A stretch of DNA of 64,000 nucleotides, from contig OZ018408.1 in assembly GCA_963969595.1 (NCBI GenBank), positions 38,936,108 through 39,000,107 of the forward strand, in the 5' to 3' direction. The notes below the pieces were generated by a model. That model made no database searches. It saw only the letters and a list, made by a program, of their open reading frames with translations, and was not told the DNA's origin. The stretch's first letter is position 1, and every line of letters starts with the position of its first letter. Below are positions 24,901 to 37,984 of the stretch, in pieces. The position numbers and the translations under genes were made by a program. The stretch comes from Neckera pumila. Lineage: Eukaryota > Streptophyta > Bryopsida > Hypnales > Neckeraceae.

Positions 24901-25314
24901 GACAATGATTGTATTGTTAGGGAGAGATATCAGTTTTTTTATTTTTGGGGATTGTGCAAAGTAAAAGTAAACAAAAAAGTCATCATGAAAATAAACTTTG
25001 AGGCAATCATAATGATATTAGAAATTGCTAATAAAGAAAAGATTGGCATGCTCCTACTATTGCAAAGAAGACTCTAATTATCTACTACCTTAAAACCAAC
25101 AATGTACTCCTTCTACGTTAGACACTTGATGACTAAAGGCCTCCTACAATTGTATTTGCATACTGCAATACTAAATAATATTTAATTGGACAAGTTCTAG
25201 GTAAATTAATCACTATATTGCATTGTAGGTTTTTGATCTTTGTTTTTTTTCCCAAAATTTTAAAAATTTATTAATGGATTACTAAAAATAATGCGATGTG
25301 ATTCAATTTACACG
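21909..25314. other. AT-rich intergenic DNA with decayed repeats
   Basis: No gene was recognised. It holds a poly(A)/poly(T) patch at 23742-23850, and two diverged copies of a block containing ATGTCATTGGA-CCAACTCAA (around 23525-23595 and 24319-24385). Open frames are short and without motifs. Confidence 0.45.
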
Positions 25315-25690
25315 AGTGTGACCCTGTGCCGTTGGCCCAATTTTCATCTACTCCCGGTTCCACTTCTGGTTCTACTTCCGATTCTACTCCCAGTTCTACT
25401 CTCGGTTCCACTCCCAGTACCAAGAACGCCACCAAAATCAAAGTAAAAGTAATTTTCTAATTTTTTAATTAATAAATACTTTGAAATTCAATAACTTTTG
25501 CACCACCGCTCCAAACGCCACGAAACCAAGCCGGTGCACCCCTCCTTGGCGAGAGCTTTCCGACGGTACCAAGCACGCGGCCGAGGGACGCACGGTCAAG
25601 AAGTTGTCCACGCTATAAACAAAACAAAACAAAACAAAACAAAACAAACAAACAAACAAACAAACAAACAAACAAACAGCCTCATTTAAG
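25315..25690 (-). repeat. Family C dispersed repeat, copy 5, with AAAAC/AAAC microsatellite
   Basis: Best preserved family C copy. It keeps CpG-rich blocks (CGAGAGCTTTCCGACGGTACC and AAGCACGCGGCCGAGGGACG), where other copies show C-to-T decay. It also has an insertion of TCTACTCCCGGTTC-like repeats near 25350-25420. It ends in (AAAAC)n then (AAAC)n at 25617-25678. Confidence 0.7.
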
Positions 25691-28600
25691 GTATTGATTG
25701 TATCACTTAATAAAATTTTGAGTACTGACTTACTACTAAGGCCCTGGGTCTAACTATTGAGGCTCTCAAGTATTCTTACAAAAGCTCTTAGCAGGCAAAT
25801 GGACTAAAACTCTTTGTTTGTCCATTTGCCTTGTTTCCTTCTCCTCTACTGTAGATTATTTTCTCTTGAAGAACTTTCATGAAGTTACAGTTGTGTAACT
25901 ATTCTTGATTAATTGTTGAGCTTTAGGCGTATATTCTCCAAGTTTAGAGCATGTCAATGTGGTAGCCAGGGTAGAAGCCTGAGTATAGTTTTTCCTTCAA
26001 AACAAATCAGTCGAGCATGACTCCATTCATAAGGTAGCTAACATTTTAGTTCTCTCTCAAGGCAAGCCTTATAAATACTTGTTTTCAAATTGGTTCTAAG
26101 CCTCATTTTTCTTTTCTAGAAACAAATCAAGCATGGTTCCATACATAAGCTAGACAACATTTCAATTCTCTCTCAAGGCAACTCTTGCACATACTTGTTT
26201 TCAAAATTAGTTCTTAAGTTTGAGTTGTTGTAAGGCAATAGTGCTTCAATCTAGCTCCTAGACTTGAGTTTTTGCAACCATAAGAATAGGGTACATATTG
26301 TTGACCAATTTGTTGGTCAAACTATTCACCTTGAATTTTAGAGTCAACGACGCCGATAGAAGGTTCATAATTCAATCTAGGTGAACCTTCTCTAATATAA
26401 TTAAATATCATTGACAAAATGATATTCTTACAATATAGCAAAAAGATGTGTCATGTCTTTTTTGTTCCCCCCTTTCCAAAATTTCAGAGCCATTGATATT
26501 AATTTTTTTTAAATCTCCCCTCTCCTCCAATTCTGTTGGTCTCAAGAAAAAAATTGGGATACAGATACGGGATATTGTATTGATATTGGATATAAGTATG
26601 GATATGGGATACTATATTGGTGGTAAATATGGATACAAGATACAAGATACAAGATACTATATTAGAACAGGTATAGGATATGGATACAGATATAAAATAT
26701 TATACTGCAGTGGAATATGGATATGGGATAAGGAGGACTAGGATAAATTCTACATGGAATGCCAAATCTAAGGGCTTCTCAAAATTACAAATAGAGGGAG
26801 GAGAGGGGTGGTAATGAAACAAATTAAGTTTAAATTAATTTAAGTTATTAATTTTTAACTCAAAGGAAGGTGAGGTTAAATGAAATGAATTTAAACCAAT
26901 GTAAATTTTTTTGAGCTCATTGTGACAGTTTTTAATAATAACAATGACAATAAGCTCAAAAGATGGAGGAATTGCATCAAACCCAAATTATAACTTTACA
27001 AGGACACAAGTAAAAACTTTGCAAATATTCAAAAAAGACCTTGGACTTTGAAGTGTAAAGTCCTTTACACACTCATATATGGAATCAAAGGCTCATTAGT
27101 TTGAGGAGCTTTCACTTACTATAGCTATCAGATGAGGTCAAATTTTGTTAAAAAAATTAAGATTATGTTACTAATTTTGTTACTAAAAATTAAATTTTTT
27201 ATAAATTAATTAAATTTGATTATTTTTAATGAAAATTTATCTTAGAAAACTTGTTTGGTTTGATTTGGCATCATCTAAGTCTTATTTTTAAATTTAAATT
27301 TTTTTGTAGATGTGCCCTTGAGAAGCAATATTTAAATTGGGCTCAATTTTGCAAGATAATATGTCAAAGAGTTGATTGAGGATCCTTTCTATGCATCAAA
27401 GACTTATTTTTACACGTCCCATTGCACAAATTCAAAGGTACCCAATTGATATTCTCACAAGTATTTTGCCTCACGTAATGTCTAAGTTCAAAATCAAATG
27501 TTATCAAGATATAAAACAAGAATAAATTCTAACGAGTGAGTTTATACTCTAAAAGTGTATTTATATTTGAACCATAGTTGTGTCAAGGTAACCATGGTTT
27601 TGTCCATTTTTACTCGTTATCCTATAATTCCCAATGTTGAAAATCTTTTGAATTCTCTCTTCACTACTAAAGGATTGAAACTCTTTGCATTGATTGCATT
27701 GTATTGGTCACAAAGCTCATGCCTTGAATTGTTTGATGACAAAATCTTGATCAAGCAAAATACCTCAATCTACTTTCAGCACTTTATAAATTCAAATTTT
27801 GTGCAAACAACTGAATTGATTTCCTTCTAAAAAAATTCTTTAGGAAGATCATGAGCACGTGCATTGTGTTTCTTATTTGACTTCATTGGTCTTCAAACTC
27901 AAGATAGTTATTTATGCCATGACATTTTTATTCCTTAAAGGCAAGATAGTCCATCATACAAGTGAACCTCTAAATTTTTTTTAGGGTTTAATGCCTTTGT
28001 AAGGCTACATTATCTGAGGGTGTTTTGGTTCTCACAATGGGGTTGTTGAATTGTATTGTATACATATTGCTCTATTCTATGCAAGATAGTCCACAATCTA
28101 ATGATTTATAAAGAAATATTTCATGGTTTGATCACTTTGCATGGTTGCATTTCCAAGAGTTTTGGATTTGATGATAAATAATTCAATTTTATCATTTGGT
28201 ATTTTCTTTTGCAAAAAAGATAGTCCATGATTACACAAATTTTAGCATATATGGAATTCAAATGACTTTGGTAGATTTGAAAGTGGTAGTTTGATATCTT
28301 AAATTTAATACTCAGTAAAAGTTCATTTATCCTTCATTTTGAATCTCTCAAGGATTTTTCTAGGAAGAAAATTTGCAATGTAAACCATTATATTACTTAG
28401 ATCCTATTGACAAAGTTTTGGTGCTAGTATTTGTAGAATTTAAGCACAAGGTTTAGATTGTTGTAACTAAAGACCTTTATTCATCATGCTTGTATACCTT
28501 AAAGCTTGCATTCATCTCTAAACTATAAACATTTGTGTAAACTATACGGCTCTGTTTAAGCCTACTTGTATACATATCTTCATTTTGGATACGCGCTTAC

Positions 28601-28971
28601 TAGAAGGAATATTGAGAGGAAGGTTAAATATATATTTAATTTGGAAACTTTTTGTGTTTTTTCTATTTGCGTCCAAGATCTCTTCACATTTATAAAGTAG
28701 ACAAACTCATCTTTTCCACATTCATAAGGATTTCATAATTGCATCTTCAATTTGTGTTTAAAATTCCATAAGTTATTGAAATCTTGAAGGTAAGACAATA
28801 AAATTATGTAGAAATCAAATAAATAATAAAGATTGGAGAAGCAACAATGAGGGGTTATACATCTATCAATAGTTGTTGTCAATGCTAAGTAAAGTAGAAT
28901 GCCAAAGATTTTGCATGCTTATTTTAAGTCCAATAGGAATTCCAAAAGGCCATTGATCCAAATCTCAAAAA
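25691..28971. other. AT-rich intergenic DNA with degenerate tandem repeats
   Basis: No gene was recognised. It contains a diverged tandem pair of about 119 bp (about 26003-26222, blocks CATAAG.TAG and TCTCTCTCAAGGCAA). A degenerate GGATAC/GGATATGG minisatellite lies at about 26555-26730. Loose repeats of about 135 bp carry AAGATAGTCCA at about 27942, 28081 and 28214. Confidence 0.45.
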
Positions 28972-31900
28972 ATGCAATCATATGGAAGAGGTCGAATGAT
29001 GCCTTATGCAACTCAAAATCATCAAGTCTACAATACAAGAAGATACCCACAAAACCAACAAGGCACAATATATATGACTTATGCACCCTATCCATCCAAT
29101 CCACCGTACTTGCAGGAAGAGCCAATTGGATATATGACATATGCACCCTACCCACAGTATTCACAACAAGAGATTGGATATATGACCTATGCACCTTATC
29201 CATTGTATTCACAACATGAAATTGGAGCTCGTTTGTTGCAAGATCCAATGGCTAATGACATGGTTCTTCATGACCAACAAGATCAAAATTGCCTCATCCA
29301 AAACCATTATAGGTGTGTACAGTGAACTTTATAATTTTAATTTCATAATAAAAATACATTCACTGCAATCTTGGAAAGAAAATCTTTAAACCCTTAGACT
29401 TCTCTTCTAATTAAAAAATTAATGAAAATATCAAAGATATTTTTATCCTTTAATATACATTCTAGAACATCTAGAGGTCAAAACTTTAGAGAAGGACTCT
29501 TTTGAAGTTTGATAACACTTACTTCAATAGTTTTAATATGATTAAAAATATAGAAGTGATATCTATAAGTGAGCAAAAAGAATATATGCTATTGCAAATC
29601 ATTCTCAATCATATTGATTGAAATCAATTTACGTCATATTTTTGCTAGAAGACCACTAAAATGACTAATCTTAAGAATACCTTCAAGAAAAGTTCAATGC
29701 CTAAAGATTAAAAAACATTAATAAAACAGAGATCCTAATATGAGTGGTGAAAAATAATTATAGGAGGCAGACTATGCCAGAATACAGAAACGGGGAGATG
29801 GTCATGGTGAGGTGCAACCAACAAAAATGGTTGAATGGTGTGATTCAAAGGATGTCAATACAAGGGATGCAAATTTGGATAATTGATGCCAACGTCTTGG
29901 TAAATGTTCCACTTGTTCTATTACCATCTTATGTACTCAAGATGACAACATACTCAACCTTGGAGTCCTTGCCACAAGTTGAGCCCATGTGGACTAATAC
30001 AAACCACGGAGGATATAAAAAAGTGTTGATACAATGTGTGCGTCCGGCACACCTTCCTCATTGCCAACTCTCCTATGTATTGGATAATAATGTGTGCGCA
30101 ATTTGCAAGTAAGTTATTTAATAGAAACAACATCAATATTATGTTTTCTTGTACATTTTGCAAAATGAGATTTCATCAAAATAACCTTGATTTAGATTGC
30201 ATGTATCAGACATAATCGACATGGTGAGTCCATGGAATTGTTGCCATCAAGTCCACAATCGTTGCCTTCAATTACAAATGCAACAATGCTCCACCATTAT
30301 ATGTCCTTCTTGCAATGAAAATTTCCCCCACCAACTGAATCTCTCAAAATATTCTAGTTTTGCACATCCTAGTCCAAGCAATAGTCAACAACAACAATTT
30401 GATCTCCAATGTGCTTGCGGATTCAAGATTGCAATGATTGGTAATATAAACACAACCATATTTTGTCCTAATTGTCACCAACCTTTAAATGTGAAACCAA
30501 TGACAACAGACATGCAAAGTGGTCAAGTCCTAAACAATATGAATATAAATCCTATGATGGTTAGAACACAAAATAGAGAGTTGTCAACTAATATGAATCT
30601 AAATCCAAGAACCAAAACATTGCAAAGTGATCAACCACCAATAAACATGGATTTGTTGCGTGCCTTCTCTGAACATGAGAGAGAGATTCTTGAAAGCTCA
30701 AAGTCCTCAGAGATTCCAGAAAAAGAGAGATTTTTGAACGCTCAAGATTTCAATTTTGGATGGCCCATGCATTCTGTTAGTGGTCAAAACAGGTAATTGC
30801 AATCCTTTGAGTTATATCTCTCAATTGAAATTTAAAAAACCTAACAAATTTGTTAATTGAATGTTATATTTTGACATATTTAGATTGGAAGTAATTGAAG
30901 AAGGTCCTGAAGTAAATACATCATCTTTGGAATCAACCACAATAGAAGAAAGATGTAAGGAACCCTCCTACTTTCCCTCATATCTTCAAGCTCTAAGTGA
31001 AACTTTTGAAAACAACAATATATCTTATCAAAATGTTGTTGCAATGAGGTCCAATGATCAACATGTGCAACCACCTTTTCATTTCCAAAACTCATTGCAA
31101 GATGATTTATTATACAAGCCTTTTCATACTCACTCTATTAAGATTCAAAATAAGCAAGATGGTTCATTAGGTGTATCTTACTCTATTCCAACTATTCCAA
31201 TTCAAAGTGAGCAATCTAACTCTCAAATTTTGTTGCAAGATGGCTCAGTGGATGTAGTTCCTCTTTCTCCAACTACTATAATTCAAAGAGAGCAATCCAG
31301 TTTTCAAAGTTCATTGCAAAATAATGATTTTAAAGGTGCACCTTTCCCTGCTTCAATTAATTTTCTTTTAGATAAACTATGGAAAGACAATGCCATTGAT
31401 ACAAAGCAATTTGCCACTAGTATGTCAAAAGATGCACTTATACCACACATAAAGTTTATTGAAGTAGAAGAGGCAAGTGAGTTGTTTGATTTTTACACGT
31501 GTGGACTAATTTAAGATTTTAATTTGTACTTTTTTTTATCGTGAGTGTTGTAGATGAAAAAAATTATTTATTTGAAAGTCATCTTTTATATTAATCCTTT
31601 GTTAATTATCTCCATGTAGGTAAATCAACAGAGCAACCAAAAATGGATAAAATGACCATTACAACTATGGAAGGGCACAAATTATGGAAGAAGGAGAGTG
31701 AACCAAGCACGAACATTGCAACTGAAAAAGATCAAAGTTTTGGAAAGAAAGCAAATCAAACAATTACATCCATTGTAGAAATTGAAGGCCCTAGAATATG
31801 GGAGAAGGCTAGTAAAATAATTACCAACTATGAAACTACAAAAGATTACAAATTAAGGAAGAGGGTGAGTGAATCTGATACAAACTTTGAACCTAATGAT

Positions 31901-32560
31901 GAGCAAAAACTAGGGAAGAGGGCAAGTGAACCAAGCACAACCATTACAAATATTGATGTGCAAACATTATGGAAGAAAATAGGTGAATCAAATACAACAA
32001 TTGCAACTGTAAAAGATCAAAGACTGGAAGAGATAGAGAAAGCAAGCTCCTCAAATGATTTTGTAACTTCTTCTTCAAATGTAGCCTCAATGTACATCAA
32101 CCATTTAGATAGAACTACAAAAGGGCAACAATTATGGAGGAGGGCAAGTGCAATAGATTGGTCCAAAAAATCAGTGAGTGATGATGAGATTAAAGAAAGC
32201 AAAGAAATAGATTCATCCATGGATCCAAATAGTGCCCCCATATATGTCAACCACTTTGCTGATTTTGTGAACTTGGCAATGGGAGCTAGTTCTTCAATAG
32301 CCAAAAACATCATTGCAAGTGCATCAACATCAACATCATCTTTAATCCTCAATTCTCCTCTTCAATTAGAATCTATAACTCCTACAAGGATCTCACCACC
32401 TCCTGCCTTCTTCACGAGGGCTTCTTCATTATTTACAGAGGCCCCTACCTGGATCATCCATAGCAAGAATTCGGATGAAGGTACCTCCACCTCTCCCACT
32501 TGGATCACTGTGATAAAAGATGGTGTAGATTCTCGAAAGGATGACAAGCAATGGGAATAA
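28972..32560 (+). CDS. RING-H2 protein with internal peptide repeats, unknown family (5 exons)
   Basis: Spliced model 28972-29312, 29764-30108, 30196-30792, 30884-31476, 31620-32560. All introns are GT-AG with matching phases, giving 938 residues. The N-terminus has three YMTYAPYP repeats in a Tyr/Pro/Gln-rich stretch. Residues about 118-170 (GEMVMVRCNQQKWLNGVIQR) could be a small SH3/Tudor-like barrel; this is weak. Residues 225-268 form a RING-H2 finger, C225-x2-C-x15-C-x-H-x2-H-x2-C-x12-C-x2-C, split by intron 2. A second pair of Cys doublets (301/303, 319/322) may bind zinc. The C-terminal exon repeats a ~20-residue LWKK.SEPST.I.T.KD unit six to eight times. RING-H2 proteins are usually E3 ubiquitin ligases; the rest is unknown to me. 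An in-frame stop 18 bp upstream supports the start. Base composition is as AT-rich as its flanks. Confidence 0.7.
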
Positions 32561-33502
32561 AAAAGATTAGCTAGGACAAAAGGGTATGAATTCATATGAT
32601 TACAACACTTTCATCATAGTTTTCCACATTTGAAAAACTAATCATAGTTGGCATTGAATTCAAGGTAATGCTATTTTTTTGTGAATTCAAAATTCAAATA
32701 TACATTTTACCAAATTCTTCTTTAATTAGTCCAAGAGATTATGTTAATCATTACAAATAGATGAAATCATCATACTTGAATGGATAAAATACTAATATGT
32801 AGATGAAAACTAATTCTATATATCCAAAAAACATCCATATGATGAATTTGCTTAACGCTTTTTGAAACAAATATATAGAATAATTAGAAATAATAGTGAC
32901 TGAAGAAGATGACAAAAAGTTATATTTGCTATAAATTTGAAGATTTTACAACTAAAAAAAGTTAGCCTATGCTATACAAAGTGCAAAAGCATTCAATTAA
33001 TTATTTCATATGCATATGAGAGAAATAATGCCATCTCATTTTGATGTAAATCATAACACAATGAAGAAGCAAGGGTTATGCTTATATTAGCTTGTGACAA
33101 ACCAAAGTCTTATAGAGAAATTATTGGATGTTTGGATAGGTTTCTTTGACTTCAATATTAGTCGTGATATTTAAGATTTTTTTTTCAAAACATTGGAGAA
33201 ATATAACTTTTATTTTGAAATGATTCATTACTAGCAAAAGTTATATCTTCTATAGCACAAATAATAAAATCTTAGGTAGTTTAAAAAATTAGAAAGCAAA
33301 AAAGCATATATTTTTTTCATAGATAGAAAAGCATATATTTTTCCATACAATATATTGGTATATATGTTTTTAATTCATATTATTTGGATTATTAATGTGA
33401 AAATGATGAAGAATGTTGATTTGAAGGCATTTTAGACATCTTTTTTGAAAAATAATATATAATTTGTTTTTGAACTTTCCAAAAAGCGAAAGGCCCATTG
33501 TT
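32561..33502. other. 3' flank of the RING-H2 gene, AT-rich
   Basis: No open frame of interest. Probably 3' UTR followed by intergenic DNA. Confidence 0.45.
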
Positions 33503-34411
33503 TTAACCCCTGAAGTTCAATGACTATGTTTTCCCAAAAAATGCTCAAAAATTGCCATTTTTAGTATGAGTACCAAATTTTTGAAAAAAACTTTTTGACA
33601 CATATAACCATAGGATCCTGACTTGAAAACATGTAGTAAAAATTTCAAAAATTTCCACTTTGTGGATTGCAAGATAAGCATTCAAATCAATTGAAATTAT
33701 TTTTTGGCCCTACAAAAAATAGGGCAGCTGCACTTCATAAGCTCACGTTTCTACAAAAAATGTCCAAAATGGTGATGTTTCTTTGGATTCTTTTTCCTAT
33801 ACAAGTTGGACACATGCTTGAAAAATTGCACATCATTTGGAATTGTATGATACATAAGAAAAAAATAGTAAGTAGACATAGTAGAGAATGATTCAAAATA
33901 TTAAATTGTTGAGGATTTAATTTTGGAATTGAAAAATGCCAATCCCAGTGTTTGCAATGTTTAAATAAACAATCTGTATCCTATGATTTTAGTTTTTCAA
34001 AATTGAAAATTGAGTAAGACAAAGGACTTCAAAGTTTATTGTAGAGTAGAAAATCCATAATTGCCCTCAAACAAAAAATCCTTATAGCTTTTGACTCATT
34101 GATCAAAATGGAATGATTCAAAGCACTCTACGTATATATAACTCTAGAAATCCATTTTCAAATTTTTATTTTTGAAAAAAGTGATTTTTCTAATCTAACC
34201 AGACTGCTTATTTACAAATAAAAGTAACATACTAGGCTACAATTTTTGACTCATATTTCCAAATGTCATGAAATTTAGTGCATATGAAAGATATTCCTTG
34301 TCTCCCACCTTCTATTAAAATTTGGGCCAAAAACATCAAAATTCCAATCACACGTACCTACCTAAAGTTGCTATGTAGCCGAAAAATGCATGCTGATCCT
34401 TTAGAAGGTAA
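33503..34411. mobile_element. Family A element A4, ~909 bp
   Basis: Starts TTAACCCCTGAAGTTCAATG. The right end is damaged (CTGATCCTTTAGAAGGTAAG instead of an AGGGGTTAA end). The interior aligns by eye with A3 over its whole length (TAGTATGAGTACCAAATTT and ATAGGATCCTGACTTG blocks). Confidence 0.7.
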
Positions 34412-37337
34412 GATTATTTGCTACAACAATCCCTTTGTTAGGATTGGTGTATTTGAATTCTATCATAAAAATATACAAAACAAACAATTTTGTTTTTTCT
34501 TCCATCTTGTACATGCTCTGTTTAACACAATTTTAAATAATAAAAAAATCAAGCTTTTAAAATATTTGTTTTTTTATACTTTCAATTCAATTTTCTAATA
34601 GAAATAATATGAATTAAGTTAGGATGATAGAATGTCTAATGACTTTGAATGGCAAGAGGCAAAGGAAATATATATTTTTATTTTGAGTGCCATTGTCTTG
34701 CAATCTATATGGTCAAAGTTTTTGAAACTTTGTTCACATGTTTTCATACTAAAGAAGTGTAAGATTAACGTATTGAAAAATCAACCAATCAAGTATATAT
34801 ATATATATAAACACACACATACATGTATAAATATAATCATTTTTCACTTTCTACTAAAATGAGAATATTGGAGTAGAATTTGGTGAACTATAGATGGAAC
34901 TTTAGGGGATAAGTAAAATACTTTCTTTTATAAAAATTAGGTTTCTTTAATACTGCCAAAAATAACCTACACACAAACCTTTAAGGCTGAAAATAAAATA
35001 TATAATTGCAATCATATCTTTTTAAAGAAACTTGAATCAATGTTTAAATTTAGTGACAAATTTTTTTCCAAAATCTGTTTTTTCAAAGTGCATTTCATAG
35101 TGCATATTGCACTACCAATAAGAAAAAAACAAGTTAATACTAATTTAAATGAGCAAATAAAAATGATCTACTTTTCTTACTATTGTAACTACCTATTGGA
35201 CCTTCGATTGGTTTATGCTAATTTTTTGAATATTAAGTTTATGCTGAATGGATAGCAAAATATACTACAATAACCAATGTCCTCATTTTAGATAAGTTTC
35301 TACTTTGGTTTCTTGGTTTTGGATTTATAGAGCAGTAATAAATATCTAGATACCAACTTCAAAGAAATGCTCTGCAATTGCTCACGTGCTCATTATCACA
35401 TTGTTGAACCCACTCTTTGACAGGGATAAAAAAAATAAAACTAGTTTTCATAGGCGTGGTGCTCTTTAAAAATTGGAGCCGCTTTCTGGGCATTTCTTGA
35501 GAAAAGCTCATAATCTATTTAGCTTTGGTGTTAAGTGTTCTCCATTTGCATTAGTTGTATAACTATATAAGTGATTTGTGCTTGTGGAAGATTTAATTGC
35601 GGCAATTTAGGTGCATTATAGCCAATAAATAGTGAATGAGTTCTTTTGGAGGGAATATAAGAGCAAATACAAAACAATTAGCAAAGAATTATACTAACCA
35701 TGTTAGAACCTCATAGAAAAAAGATTTGTTTCCTTCACTTGCTGCAACAGAAATGAAAGATTTTGATATAGTAGAAAACACAACAATTGATAAAAAATAT
35801 GAGCTTTTCAAACAATTTAGAAAGTAGAAAGGTCCAATATCTTGCAAAAATAAAAAACAATGCCAAGTCATTATGTATATGACATATAATAATATAATAA
35901 TATAAGCTCTATAAAGATTCTATGCTAGGAAACAAAGAAGGCAAAATCAATGTACATTGGAGACTAAGCATTGGAGGCAAAAATGAGGATGACAAAAATA
36001 AGGCAAACTCTACAAATGCATGGTCTGAGGTAAGTTCATACTTACTCATCTTGAGTAGAATGTAGGTGTCAAGATTAGTAATTCAATCGGGCAAAGCAGT
36101 ACAAGTGACTCAACTCATTCTAAAAAGAGTATATTGCTCAAGCAAATTCAACAAGAAATACAGAAACACAATACATTCTCAAAACTACAAAATCTGGAGA
36201 CAAATGCAACAAATTAGTTTGGAACTAGAGCATATGGATACAAATACAGAAAGCTGAAAAGAAATGGACATTACTAAGATATTATTAAATAGTAGTGCCT
36301 TTGATTTACAAGCACTAGAGTTGGAAATGGGACTAGCAGATCTCAACACATACCTTGAGGACATTAAGATGTATCTATCAAATAAGATGGAAAAAGATAG
36401 AGGTAGTCATTCAAAATAATCCTAGTCTAGGACTATCATACAAGCATTCAATAGAAGGGAATATACAAGTAGGTTTGTGTGTGTTGCGCCCATTGATGGA
36501 ACAAATGTCTTAGATGTGCAATCTACCTCTAGATTCCTTGAGCAAGACACAAAATGGGATAGTGAATTCATGGCATAAATGAAGAGAAGGAATAAAAAAG
36601 ATTGTACTCAAACTTAATACACTAATAATAACTCAAATAGAATCCAAATGGATTGAATGGATGAGATTTATAAGGCATATAGCTTGAAATCTTGGTCCTG
36701 AGTTTCTTAATGATTAGGCCGCATAATACCTATGCCCTTCATACATTCAAATTACCATGCTCGATTGCTAGAAGGTAGATATGTTTAGGTGGATATTTCT
36801 TAGAGGAAGAAGGTTATAGGGATACTTTAATCCATTTATACCATTATTCACCACAGCCAATCAATTTTTCTATGTATATAGAAAGCAAATTTTAATGCAT
36901 CATTCTTACTCTTAGAATCACAACAAACAGTCTCCCAAGCACTATGGGTTCAAATCCTTTCATTTCCTAGCATCATGCAAACAAAGCAATCTTCACTAAA
37001 GTATTTAGTCAATAAGTTGAGGTTATATAGGTGGATAATATGAGGATTTTCACCTCCCATGCAACGGGTCTCAAGGTATACATCATGGTACAGAATGTTG
37101 AAACCCTATTGGTATCTATTTTCCACACCTCCTCAATCTACTCGTCAATGGAAAGACTGAATACAAGTTAGAATTCAGCAAACTTCTAACAAACTTTTAT
37201 CAATACTACAAGAACAGAACATACCATATGTATTAGTGTCCAATCTAATACCCTAAAAGTATAAGAAAAAAACTTCCAAGAAAACCAATAGCCCACAAAC
37301 ATCTTCCCTCAAGGTACAATTCTAAAATGAATTGCTC
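34412..37337. other. AT-rich intergenic DNA, no gene recognised
   Basis: Contains a TA dinucleotide run near 34793-34812. A weakly protein-like stretch lies at 36066-36417: frames joined across one TGA include LQALELEMGLADLNTYLEDIK. It is not assignable and is probably a transposon relic. Confidence 0.4.
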
Positions 37338-37632
37338 GAACAATAGATAGTAGCAAGATGGAGTGGAGAGAAATCCAAAGAACGGAACTAAACTCTGCAA
37401 TTTAAAAGACAAAAAATGAAAAAAGAGGGCAAAGAATCTTTACAAAACAAAACTAGACACTTTTCAACAAATAGTGGCATGAAGATTTGTTAGTATTCAT
37501 TGTAAAGTGTTTTGTTTTGTTTTGTAATAATTTGTTGCTTTCCTTTTTTGTTTTTTGTCTTTTAAATTGCAAAGTTTAGTTTTGATCTTTGGATTTATCT
37601 CCACTCAAACTTGCTACTATCCATTGTCTAGC
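37338..37632. repeat. Long inverted repeat (hairpin), ~124-bp arms
   Basis: Left arm 37338-37461 and right arm 37508-37632 are reverse complements with scattered mismatches. Shared blocks include ATAGTAGCAAG, GAGTGGAGA, AAATCCAAAGA and GCAATTTAAAAGACAAAAAA. The spacer is about 46 bp. It could be a foldback element or an inverted-repeat RNA locus; there is no coding capacity. Confidence 0.7.
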
Positions 37633-37984
37633 TAAAGTCATCAAACTGTAATTGTGAGCCAACTTGAATTCTTTTCAGTGATCTGCTTGTAATAAGTAAA
37701 TATTAGAGATAATAAAGATTGGCTCAACTGCATCCATTATATGAAAGTGTCACAATTTTATCCACCACGTTCCCATCCATGTTGTATTTTATTCATCTAT
37801 TTTTCCAAAAATCAAGTGACGTCTTCATAGCTTGATAGCTTGATAGCTTGATGCATTCACTATAGAGTCATTTTAATCATAACGAGCACAAAAAAATTAT
37901 TGCCAAATCCTTTCATACTAGAAACAAAAATTAGTATTATGGAATCAAGGAAAGAGTTATTAAGTAGTGCCTCAAGGTGAAGCT

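Noticed and set aside
25617..25678. Regularly spaced repeat as CRISPR
   Set aside because: It is an AAAAC/AAAC microsatellite without spacers, in a nuclear plant sequence.
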